Shown here piece by piece: positions 33,122-40,341 of a stretch of 64,000 bases of DNA. A program made the position numbers and the translations under genes. Position 1 is the stretch's first letter. Each line of letters begins with the position of its first letter. A model generated the notes under the pieces. The model had not been told where the DNA came from. It did no database searches and saw nothing but the letters and a program-made list of their open reading frames with translations. Where the stretch lies: contig NZ_LR882982.1 in NCBI RefSeq assembly GCF_904831005.1, forward strand, positions 2,728,001-2,792,000, written 5' to 3'. The stretch is from Microbacterium hydrocarbonoxydans. GTDB taxonomy: Bacteria > Actinomycetota > Actinomycetes > Actinomycetales > Microbacteriaceae.

Positions 33122-34164
33122 CCACTCAGGCCACGACGCGGCCGGGCCATGCGCACGGTTCCCACCGCACGCCCGCTCGCCCGCCGCGCTCGCCCTGGAT
33201 TGGCGTCGGCATCGGTGCCGCGATCGTCGCCGCGCTCTTCCTGATCGATCGGTTCCTGCCGACGCTCTTCACCGCCAGCCTGCCTGCGCGGGCTCAGGAC
33301 GGGCTCACCCTCGCCCTGAGCGTGCTCATCGAGGCGCTGCCGTTCGTCATCCTCGGCGTGCTGCTGTCGATCGTCGTGCAGGTGTGGCTGCCGGCCGACG
33401 TGATCCACCGCTGGCTGCCCAAGCGCGCCTGGGCGAGGCGGGCCGTGCTGTCGCTGCTCGGGATGCTGATCCCGGTGTGCGAGTGCGGCAACGTGCCCTT
33501 CGCGCGTGGCCTCATGATGCGGGGCCTCGCCCCCGCCGAGGCGCTGACGTTCCTCATCGCGGCGCCGATCGTGAACCCGATCGTGATCCTCACGACCCAC
33601 GCGGCGTTCGGCTTCGACGACGGCATCCTGGTCGCGCGCCTCATCGGCGGCTACCTGATCGCGAACCTGATCGGCTGGATCTACAGCCGGCACCCCTCGC
33701 CCGACTCCCTGCTCACGCAGCGGTTCGTCGACACCTGCGAGCGCGTGACCCATGAGCCCGGAACCCCGGTGCGCCGCAGCCTCACGCAGTTCCTCGTGGA
33801 ACTGCGCGCGGTCATGCCGGCGCTCGTGATCGGGTCCGCGCTCGCCGGAGCCGTGCAGGTCCTGATCCCGCGCGACGTGCTGCTGGCCATCGGATCGAAC
33901 CCGGTGCTGTCGATCGTGGCGATGATGGCCCTCGCCATGACCGTCGCGATCTGCTCGAACGTCGACGCGTTCTTCGCGCTGTCGTTCGCCTCGACCTTCT
34001 CGTCGGGTGCACTCGTCGCCTTCCTGCTCGTCGGCCCTCTCGTCGACGTCAAGATGCTCGCCCTCATGCGCACGACCTTCACGACCCGCACGCTCGCCGG
34101 GATCGTCGGGGTGGTCGTGCTCGCCGCCTTCGTGATCGGGATCGGGGTGAACGTCCTTGTCTGA
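33118..34164 (+). CDS. PF03773-family permease
   Basis: 348 residues, eight or so helices. The block PVCECGNVPFARGLMMRGL and the FLIAAPIVNPIVI motif are diagnostic of the DUF318/YcgR-YraQ permease family. The N-terminus has His residues (GHAHGSHR). GTG overlaps the zur stop (GTGA). In Bacillus similar genes pair with a TIGR03943 protein, as here. Location behind zur argues for metal transport, possibly zinc; substrate not proven. Confidence 0.88.
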   Translation: MTTQATTRPGHAHGSHRTPARPPRSPWIGVGIGAAIVAALFLIDRFLPTLFTASLPARAQDGLTLALSVLIEALPFVILGVLLSIVVQVWLPADVIHRWLPKRAWARRAVLSLLGMLIPVCECGNVPFARGLMMRGLAPAEALTFLIAAPIVNPIVILTTHAAFGFDDGILVARLIGGYLIANLIGWIYSRHPSPDSLLTQRFVDTCERVTHEPGTPVRRSLTQFLVELRAVMPALVIGSALAGAVQVLIPRDVLLAIGSNPVLSIVAMMALAMTVAICSNVDAFFALSFASTFSSGALVAFLLVGPLVDVKMLALMRTTFTTRTLAGIVGVVVLAAFVIGIGVNVLV

Positions 34165-34990
34165 GAACTCCTCCGCCGGCTCCTCTGCGACTGAGCGCTC
34201 GGCACGCCGCCGCGCTCTCGGCAGCCGCTGGCTGGGCATCGGCCTCGCCACGATCGTCGCGGTCGTGACCCTCGGCCTCGGCCTCACCGGTCGCCTGAAC
34301 CTCTACATCAGCCCCGAGTCGGTGTGGTTCGCGTGCGCGGCAGCCGTGGTGACGCTCGCGGGTGCGATCTGGTCGTGCACGCTGCCGCTCGGCGCCGAGG
34401 GCGACCATGATCACGGGCACGACCACGCAGCGCACAGTGGTGCGCACGACGATGCGGGTGACGAGGCGGATGCTCCGGCCTCCCGCCGTCGCAGCCTCGC
34501 GCTCGCCGGCACGGTGACCGGAGGCGTCGTCGCCTCGGGAGTCGTCATCGCGGCCCTCGTGCTGCCGCCGGCCTCGCTGTCGGTGGAGCTCGCGATGTCG
34601 CGCGTGGGGGAGCAAACCGCCCTCTTCGCGGGTGCCGACGACGTGACTCTCGGCGTCGCCGACACCGCGACGTTCGGAGTGGGCGACTGGGCCAGCGTCT
34701 TCGCCACCGCGACCAACACCGCGTCGTACGACGGCAAGACCGTCACTCTCACGGGATTCGTGACCCCGACCGACGGCGAGGGCGTGAACCTGACGCGCAT
34801 GGTGATCACGCACTGCGTGATCGACGCGCAGCCGGCGACGGTGCCCGTCACGATCGATGCGGGCGAGTTCGACACCGGCCAGTGGGTCGAGATCGAGGGC
34901 ACGGTCAGGGCGGATGCCGACGGCGCGCTGCACGTCGACCCGACCACCGTGACGCCGATCGACGAGCCCGGAGACCCGTATGAGTACTGA
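34157..34990 (+). CDS. TIGR03943-like putative permease subunit
   Basis: 277 residues, TTG start at 34157 inside the end of the permease gene (8 nt overlap). Two N-terminal helices, a His/Asp-rich loop (GDHDHGHDHAAHSGAHDD, about 79-96) that could bind metal, a third helix, and a C-terminal beta domain with GFVTPTDGEGVNLTRMVITHCVIDAQ, typical of the family including the conserved Cys. Works with the PF03773 permease. Confidence 0.85.
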   Translation: MSENSSAGSSATERSARRRALGSRWLGIGLATIVAVVTLGLGLTGRLNLYISPESVWFACAAAVVTLAGAIWSCTLPLGAEGDHDHGHDHAAHSGAHDDAGDEADAPASRRRSLALAGTVTGGVVASGVVIAALVLPPASLSVELAMSRVGEQTALFAGADDVTLGVADTATFGVGDWASVFATATNTASYDGKTVTLTGFVTPTDGEGVNLTRMVITHCVIDAQPATVPVTIDAGEFDTGQWVEIEGTVRADADGALHVDPTTVTPIDEPGDPYEY

Positions 34991-36797
34991 CGACGAGCGT
35001 CGCGAGACGCCGGCCGTCCCTCGTACCCGCGCCGAACTGCGCGCCGCTCGCGAAGCAGAGGCGGCTGCGGCCGCTTCCCGGTCGTCGGCCGAGGACGAGG
35101 CCGCTTCTTCCCGGTCGTCGAGCGAGGACGGCGGAGCCGACAGCGCTTCCCGCTCGTTGAGCGAGGACGGTGGAGCCGACAGCGCTTCCCGGTCGTTGAG
35201 CGAGGACGGCGGAGCCGACCGAGACGAAACGCGCTCCTCCCCGCGTGAGGCCGTTCCGCAGCCGGAACCGCGTTTCGTCTCGCCTGCGGCTCGCTCAACG
35301 ACCGAGGGGGAGGCCGCTTCTCGCTCAACGACCGAGGGGGAGGCCGCTTCTCGCTCAACGACCGAGGGGGTAGCCGCTTCTTCCCGCTCAACGACCGAGA
35401 CCGAGGCCGCTCCCGCCCCCGCGGCCCCGCGCGACCGCCGCTTCATCCTGGCCCTCGCCGCCGTTCTCGGCATCCTGGTGCTGGTCGGAGCCGGTCTCGG
35501 TGTCGTCAGCCTGACCCAGGGTCCGCGCATCACCGAGGTGCAGGTCGATCCCGACCAGGCGATCGAGGCGTCGGGCAGCCGCATGATCCTGACCGCGAAC
35601 CAGTCGCTCACGGCGATCGACGAATCGCAGGTCACGGTCGAACCCTCGGTGCCGTTCACTCTCGACGCAGCGGGCCGCGGCATCGGCATCCGCTTCACCG
35701 TGCCTCTCGATGACGACACGAAGTACACGGTGAGCGTCGCCGACGTGCAGGGCGCGGGCGGCGGCCCCTCGGCCACGCTGACCCAGAGCTTCACGACGCC
35801 TGCGTCGCACATCTTCGTGCTGCAGCGCGACGTCGACGGCGACGACAAGATCTTCCGCACCGACCTCACCGGCGAGAAGGCGGTCGCGGTGTTCGCCGCC
35901 GAGCGCATCAACGACTTCCGGGCGACGTCGACGCAGCTCGTCGTGTCGCTCGAGGAAGACGACGGGTCACGGCTGCTGGTCATGAACCGCGACGGTTCTG
36001 AGCAGCGTGAGCTGACGCTGCCGGGCGAGGGGTATGTCGGAGCGATCCAGGTCTCGGATCGCGGCGGCTACGTCGGCTACCGCTACTCCGACAAGGAGCT
36101 CAGCGACACGGAAGGGCGCGCGAGCGTGCTCGTCACCCAGTCGCTGAGCGGCGACGACGAGCCGGTGATCACCGAGGTCGGGGGCAAGGAGGCGAACATC
36201 TTCGTCTGGCAGTTCGTGCCCGACAGCGCTGCCATGCTCTTCATCGACTTCGACGGAGCCCTGTCGCTGGTCGACCGGTCGACGGATGCGGGTGTGCAGT
36301 CACTCGGCCTCGCCACGACCATCCAGGGCATCAGCCGCGGCACCTACACGGCGATCGTCGAACGACTCGACGGCACGGTCGTCGAACTGAACCTCGCCGA
36401 CGGATCGGAGCAGCCGCTCGCGGCTTCGTCGCCCGACTACGGCGTCGCGACGACCATCACCCCGTTCCCCGGCGGCACGCTGCGGCACGTCGTCGCGCGT
36501 GACGAGAACGGCGTGCCGAGCGGGCAGGCCATCGTCAAGGTGAATGACGAGGGCGCGGCGACCCCGCTGGTCGAGGTCGACTCCACCGACTCGATCCTGC
36601 AGGCGTGCGCCTCGCCGAGCGGACAGTACGCGGCGGTCGTGATCGCCCCCGACCTGGCCGACAACCCCTACGACCAGATGCTGCTGCCGCTCCCCGAGAA
36701 CATGGAGATGCACCTGATCGATCTGCGTTCGGGCGACGAGCTCGTGGCGCTCACCGGTTTCGACGCCTCATGGTGCCAGACGGCGCCTGAGTTCTGA
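34980..36797 (+). CDS. Membrane-anchored beta-propeller-like protein carrying translated repeats
   Basis: 605 residues. Residues 1-150 are low-complexity and cytoplasmic, made of SRSLSEDGGAD units then RSTTEGEAA units; the DNA for these is the dispersed repeat family found between genes elsewhere in the window. One helix follows (about 152-178, FILALAAVLGILVLVGAGLGVV), then an extracytoplasmic Ig-like domain (about 180-270) and a TolB/WD-like propeller (LLVMNRDGSEQRELTLPG; ATTIQGISRGTYTAIVER). Overlaps the TIGR03943 gene by 11 nt. Function unknown; cell-surface sensing or binding is likely. Confidence 0.8.
   Translation: MSTDDERRETPAVPRTRAELRAAREAEAAAAASRSSAEDEAASSRSSSEDGGADSASRSLSEDGGADSASRSLSEDGGADRDETRSSPREAVPQPEPRFVSPAARSTTEGEAASRSTTEGEAASRSTTEGVAASSRSTTETEAAPAPAAPRDRRFILALAAVLGILVLVGAGLGVVSLTQGPRITEVQVDPDQAIEASGSRMILTANQSLTAIDESQVTVEPSVPFTLDAAGRGIGIRFTVPLDDDTKYTVSVADVQGAGGGPSATLTQSFTTPASHIFVLQRDVDGDDKIFRTDLTGEKAVAVFAAERINDFRATSTQLVVSLEEDDGSRLLVMNRDGSEQRELTLPGEGYVGAIQVSDRGGYVGYRYSDKELSDTEGRASVLVTQSLSGDDEPVITEVGGKEANIFVWQFVPDSAAMLFIDFDGALSLVDRSTDAGVQSLGLATTIQGISRGTYTAIVERLDGTVVELNLADGSEQPLAASSPDYGVATTITPFPGGTLRHVVARDENGVPSGQAIVKVNDEGAATPLVEVDSTDSILQACASPSGQYAAVVIAPDLADNPYDQMLLPLPENMEMHLIDLRSGDELVALTGFDASWCQTAPEF
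35111..35400. repeat. Cluster of repeat units inside a coding sequence
   Basis: Forward units start near 35111, 35149 and 35188, each reading (C/G)GTCGTTGAGCGAGGACGG; the third runs on to GAGACGAAACGCG at 35233. From 35270 the inverse appears (CGCGTTTCGTCTC ... CTCGCTCAACGACCG), with further short inverse units to about 35400. Units 35188-35233 and 35270-35308 form a large imperfect inverted repeat. No stop codon arises in the used frame. Confidence 0.8.
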
Positions 36798-36801
36798 GCC
36801 C

Positions 36802-37497
36802 ATGCCGACGGATGCCCTGCACCGAGCGACCCGCGCCGAGCTGAGCGGGCTGCCGATCGAGGTCGCTCCGCTGCTGCTCGGCGGCGAGCTGCGCACCGTC
36901 GTCGCGGGTTCCGAAGTGCGCCTGCGACTCACCGAGGTCGAGGCGTATCACGGGCAGGGCACGGGAGAAGCGGCCGACCCCGGGTCGCACGCGCGCATGG
37001 GGCGCACCGCACGCAACGCGACGATGTGGGGCGAGCCGGGGCACCTGTACGTCTATCTGAGTCACGGCATCCACTCGTGCGTGAACGTCGTCTCGGGCCC
37101 CGAGGGTCAGGCGGGCGGGATCCTGCTGCGTGCGGGCGAGGTGATGCACGGGGCGGATGCCGTCGCGGTGCGCCGCCGTGCGACGCCCCCTCTGACAGCG
37201 ACCGCGCTGCGCGACCTCGCGCGGGGGCCCGGTCGATTCGGCCAATCGGCGGGCCTGCGGCATCCGATCCACGACGGCATCGACGCGATCACCGGCGCGG
37301 AGTTCGCGGGCGCCCGCGCCGAGCTGTGGCTGCGCGACGAACCGGTGACCGATGTGGCGACCGGGCCGAGGGTCGGTGTGGCCGGCATCGCCGGGACCGC
37401 GGCATTCCCCTGGCGCTTCTGGCTCTCCGGCGACCCGACGGTCTCGCCGTTCCGCTGGGGGAGGGGCGCTCAGGCGGCATCGCTCGCGGGCGCCTGA
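36802..37497 (+). CDS. DNA-3-methyladenine glycosylase (AAG/MPG family)
   Basis: 231 residues. Removes alkylated purines in base excision repair. Conserved LTEVEAYHGQGTGEAADPGSHA (active-site Glu), GEPGHLYVYLSHGIHSCVNVV and RGPGRFGQSAG are all present, and the length is normal for bacterial MPG. Starts 4 bp after the upstream gene, so it may share its transcript. Confidence 0.92.
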   Translation: MPTDALHRATRAELSGLPIEVAPLLLGGELRTVVAGSEVRLRLTEVEAYHGQGTGEAADPGSHARMGRTARNATMWGEPGHLYVYLSHGIHSCVNVVSGPEGQAGGILLRAGEVMHGADAVAVRRRATPPLTATALRDLARGPGRFGQSAGLRHPIHDGIDAITGAEFAGARAELWLRDEPVTDVATGPRVGVAGIAGTAAFPWRFWLSGDPTVSPFRWGRGAQAASLAGA

Positions 37498-37581
37498 GGC
37501 AGGAACCGACCGTCGATGAAGCCACGACGGCGCACACGGCGAGGATGATCACCCTCTGCAAGCCGCCCTGCCGCTAGCCGG

Positions 37582-37739
37582 TTCGACTGGGACCATCGCG
37601 CATGCTAGGCTGACTCTTTGTCTGCGCACACTCCTGTGCGTAGTTCGCGTGCTGTTCGGTCCTGAGGGGTGGAACAGCGTGCAGACAAGGGATCTTGGGT
37701 GAGGCCGTCCGGCCTCACGGTATAGAAGGAGTCACCATC
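37582..37739 (+). promoter_or_regulatory. Promoter and structured leader of the rpmB operon
   Basis: -35 TTCGAC (37582-37587), 18 nt, -10 TAGGCT (37606-37611), then a leader of about 120 nt. An outer stem pairs 37618-37625 with 37681-37688 (8 bp) and encloses hairpins 37626-37630/37635-37639 (loop CTCC) and 37651-37657/37672-37678. A separate 8-bp hairpin 37699-37706/37711-37718 (loop GTCC) lies just before the ribosome site AGAAGGAG. The layout suits a ribosomal-protein-binding leader. Confidence 0.7.
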
Positions 37740-37976
37740 ATGGCAGCAGTGTGCCAGGTGACCGGAGCTGTTCCCGGCTTCGGTCACAACGTCTCGCACT
37801 CGCACCGCCGGACGAAGCGCCGCTTCGACCCGAACGTGCAGAAGAAGACCTACTACGTCGCTTCGCTCGGTCGTAAGATCACGCTCAACGTGTCCGCCAA
37901 GGGCATCAAGGTGATCGACGTCCGCGGCATCGAGAACGTGGTCAAGGACCTCCAGGCGAAGGGTGTGAAGCTCTAA
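37740..37976 (+). CDS. rpmB: Ribosomal protein L28, zinc-free type
   Basis: 78 residues: [32 protein letters not shown], then the [13 protein letters not shown] core. Only one Cys, so there is no zinc ribbon. Starts at ATG 37740 after AGAAGGAG; its stop overlaps the rpmG start (TAATG). First gene of a three-gene ribosomal operon. Confidence 0.95.
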   Translation: MAAVCQVTGAVPGFGHNVSHSHRRTKRRFDPNVQKKTYYVASLGRKITLNVSAKGIKVIDVRGIENVVKDLQAKGVKL

Positions 37977-38146
37977 TGGCCAAGAAGGCTCAGGACATCC
38001 GTCCGATCATCAAGCTGCGTTCGACGGCAGGTACGGGCTACACGTACGTGACCAAGAAGAACCGCCGCAACACCCCTGACCGCCTCGTGCTCAAGAAGTA
38101 CGACCCGGTCGTCCGTCAGCACGTCGAATTCCGAGAGGAGCGTTGA
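37976..38146 (+). CDS. rpmG: Ribosomal protein L33, zinc-free type
   Basis: 56 residues: [31 protein letters not shown]. All four Cys of the zinc-binding form are missing, marking a C- paralogue. Overlaps rpmB by 1 nt and is 3 bp before rpsN. Confidence 0.95.
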   Translation: MAKKAQDIRPIIKLRSTAGTGYTYVTKKNRRNTPDRLVLKKYDPVVRQHVEFREER

Positions 38147-38149
38147 TCA

Positions 38150-38455
38150 ATGGCTAAGAAGAGCAAGATCGCTCGCAACGAGCAGCGCAAGGTCATCGTC
38201 GAGCGTTACGCAGAGCGTCGCGCCGAGCTGAAGAAGACCCTGGTCGACCCGAACGCCACCGACGAGGCCCGCGAGGCCGCACGCGTCGGCCTGCAGAAGC
38301 TGCCGCGCAACGCGTCGCCGGCTCGCGTGCGTTCGCGCGACGTCATCGACGGCCGCCCCCGCGGTGTCCTCACGAAGTTCGGCATCTCGCGTGTCCGCTT
38401 CCGTGACATGGCACACCGTGGCGAGCTGCCGGGTGTCACCAAGTCGAGCTGGTAA
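38150..38455 (+). CDS. rpsN: Ribosomal protein S14, long zinc-free type
   Basis: 101 residues, the long S14 form without the CxxC pairs of the 61-residue zinc form; the signature [38 protein letters not shown] is complete. End of the rpmB-rpmG-rpsN operon, followed by a strong terminator. Confidence 0.95.
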   Translation: MAKKSKIARNEQRKVIVERYAERRAELKKTLVDPNATDEAREAARVGLQKLPRNASPARVRSRDVIDGRPRGVLTKFGISRVRFRDMAHRGELPGVTKSSW

Positions 38456-38468
38456 GTCTCAGCAGACA

Positions 38469-38502
38469 GAGGGGCGAGGATCTTCGGATCCTCGCCCTCT
38501 TT
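38469..38502 (+). terminator. Intrinsic terminator of the ribosomal operon
   Basis: Stem of 13 bp with one bulged G (38469-38482 with 38487-38499), loop TTCG, then a TTT-containing tail. It lies 14 bp after the rpsN stop. Confidence 0.85.
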
Positions 38503-38543
38503 GCGTGTCCTCGCCGGGGGTGTGCTCGCTGCGTTCTACGTCC

Positions 38544-38625
38544 GTGTCGGGCGGCCTTCTCGGTGTGGGGCGGCCTCTCGCGGAGGCATCCTCCGCCCAA
38601 CAGGGTGTTCGCCGCCCGAAGGCGT
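38544..38625 (+). repeat. Left copy of an 80-bp repeat flanking the DUF559 gene
   Basis: Starts GTGTCGGGCGGCC and includes GCATCCTCCGCCC, ACAGGG and GTTC-CCGCC blocks. About 80 percent alike to 39548-39628 by eye, same orientation. Confidence 0.7.
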
Positions 38626-38699
38626 CTTCTGCACAGCCCGGGCCCCGGACCGCGGCTCCACAGAAGCCGTCAAGGCAACGGCTGTGCGACACGCCTGGC

Positions 38700-39542
38700 A
38701 TGCATCATCGGCGGATGGATGTCGAAGGGATGCTGAGCGCGAGGCAGGGCGTCGCGCGAACAGCGACACTGCGTCGTCTGGGGGCGAGCGAGCACACGCT
38801 GCGGTCTGCGGTTCGAAGCGGTCGGGTCGTGTCGGTGTGTCGCGGGTGGGTAGCCCTTCGCGGGGCCGACCCGATGCTCGTCGCGGCAGCCAAGCGAGGT
38901 GTCGTGCTGAGCTGCGTGACGCTTGCGGGTCGACGAGACCTGTGGGTGACTTCGACCGCAGAGCCGCATGTGGCGGCGCCGACCAACTCGGGTCATGCGA
39001 GATCCGTTCGCGGCGTCGTGCATTGGAACCGGCCGATCTTTCCGCGAGACCCCGATGCGCTGGAAGATTCGATCGAGAACGCGCTGATCCTCGTCGCCCG
39101 GTGTCTGCCCCGCGAGGATGCTCTGGCGACGTGGGAATCTGCCCTGCGCACGAAGGCCGTCGACCCCGATGTGCTCACTCGGGCTGCATTGCCTCCGGCC
39201 GCTCGAGAGCTGTTGGCTGAGGCCCGACCCTTCGCCGATTCAGGGACCGAGACCATCTTCCAGACACGACTTCGCTGGCTGAACGTACCTCTCACGCCGC
39301 AGGTATGGATTCTCGGTCATCGTGTGGACGTTCTGATCGGTGAGCGTCTGGTCGTGCAGATCGACGGCGGCCATCATGTGGGACCGCAGCGCAGCAGCGA
39401 CATCGCGCACGATGCTGAGTTGGTGCTTCGCGGCTATCACGTGATCCGTATCGGCTACGAGCAGCTGATGAGCCAGTGGGGCGCGGTGCAGAATCTGATA
39501 CTCGCGGCGATCGCACAGCGCCTCCACCTGGCCGAACGGTGA
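38700..39542 (+). CDS. DUF559 nuclease-like protein with AbiEi-like N-terminus
   Basis: 280 residues from ATG 38700 (ATG 38715 is an alternative). The N-terminal 80 residues (ARQGVARTATLRRLGASEHTLRSAVRSGRVVSVCRGWVAL) resemble the winged-helix antitoxin domain of AbiEi/type IV systems. The C-terminal 100 residues are a Vsr-like DUF559 domain (VDVLIGERLVVQIDGGHH ... ELVLRGYHVIRIGYEQLM) with the Asp, Gln-x-Asp and Tyr/Arg pattern of PD-(D/E)XK nucleases. Such proteins are common and variable in Actinobacteria; function unknown. Two copies of an intergenic repeat flank it. Confidence 0.8.
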   Translation: MHHRRMDVEGMLSARQGVARTATLRRLGASEHTLRSAVRSGRVVSVCRGWVALRGADPMLVAAAKRGVVLSCVTLAGRRDLWVTSTAEPHVAAPTNSGHARSVRGVVHWNRPIFPRDPDALEDSIENALILVARCLPREDALATWESALRTKAVDPDVLTRAALPPAARELLAEARPFADSGTETIFQTRLRWLNVPLTPQVWILGHRVDVLIGERLVVQIDGGHHVGPQRSSDIAHDAELVLRGYHVIRIGYEQLMSQWGAVQNLILAAIAQRLHLAER

Positions 39543-39915
39543 GCACCGTGTCGGGCGGCCACCGCCATGTTGGGCGGCCTTCTGCGGCCGCATCCTCCGC
39601 CCGACAGGGAGTTCTCCGCCGGACGCGGCGGGGCTGCTGGTCGGGGGATATCTCGACGGTGAGCGGTGCGTGGGTCCCGCATTCGAGCGCACCGCGCGGG
39701 CTGTGATCGCCGCTCATCACCCCGGCTGAAGGCGCCTCAGACGCCACTTTCGTCACATCTGCACCACGACACGCCATGGAATAGCCCAAAACCCGCGAAA
39801 TGACGCGGAAATGTCGGTCAGCGTTGATACATTCGAGGCGGTCACTCGACCAACGGAGGGCAGTCGCCCTTCGCACCACAACGATGCGACGGTATCCTCG
39901 TCGCTGGAGGATGAC
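39543..39915. other. Spacer before HU: repeat copy and promoter region
   Basis: Holds the right repeat copy (39548-39628) and, near 39824-39833, TTGATACATT which could supply a -10 box for HU. No gene seen. Confidence 0.5.
39548..39628 (+). repeat. Right copy of the 80-bp repeat flanking the DUF559 gene
   Basis: Direct copy of 38544-38625 (GTGTCGGGCGGCC ... GGGCGGCCTTCTGCGG ... GCATCCTCCGCCC). It begins 6 bp after the stop of the DUF559 gene. Confidence 0.7.
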
Positions 39916-40203
39916 ATGGCTGACAAGTCCATCACCAAGACCGAGCTCGTCGCGAGCATCGCTTCTGCCACCGGCCAGAGCCAGGCCACCGTCTCGGGTG
40001 TCCTCGACGCGCTGTTCTCCTCGGTCTCCGACGCTGTTGCCAAGGGCAGCAAGGTCTCGATCCCGGGCTGGATCTCGTTCGAGCAGGTCGACACCGCAGC
40101 TCGCACGGGCCGCAACCCCCAGACCGGCGCCGAGATCAAGATCCCGGCCGGCAAGCGCGTCAAGGTGACCGCTGGTTCCAAGCTCAAGGCTGCTGTCAAG
40201 TAA
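39916..40203 (+). CDS. hup: HU-family DNA-binding protein
   Basis: 95 residues, full-length HU: MADKSITKTELVASIASATGQSQATV, then VSIPGWISFEQVDTAARTGRNPQTGAEIKIPAGKRVKVTAGSKLK. The arm motif RTGRNPQTG is intact. No Lys-rich tail as in mycobacterial HupB. ATG 39916 has GGAGG 8 nt upstream. Confidence 0.95.
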   Translation: MADKSITKTELVASIASATGQSQATVSGVLDALFSSVSDAVAKGSKVSIPGWISFEQVDTAARTGRNPQTGAEIKIPAGKRVKVTAGSKLKAAVK

Positions 40204-40220
40204 GACCGCACCTCTTCGAC

Positions 40221-40248
40221 GGCCGCTCCCGACACGTCGGGGGCGGCC
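40221..40248 (+). terminator. Terminator after the HU gene
   Basis: 12-bp stem with one G-T pair (40221-40232 with 40237-40248), loop CACG, then TTCG. Lies 17 bp after the stop. Confidence 0.75.
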
Positions 40249-40329
40249 TTCGTGCATCCCCCTCGATCTCACTGTGCAGCAGCGAGCGAAGCGGGGGTGG
40301 GAACGGGCGAGCGGTCAGCCACCGCGGCT

Positions 40330-40335
40330 TAGGCT
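40330..40335 (+). promoter_or_regulatory. -10 box of the CopD-CtaG gene
   Basis: TAGGCT with 6 nt to GTG 40342; probable leaderless start. Confidence 0.65.
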
Positions 40336-40341
40336 TGAGGG

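Noticed and set aside
37498..37739. A Zur box before rpmB
   Set aside because: I looked for TAATG-N5-CATTA or a close relative in the leader and found none.
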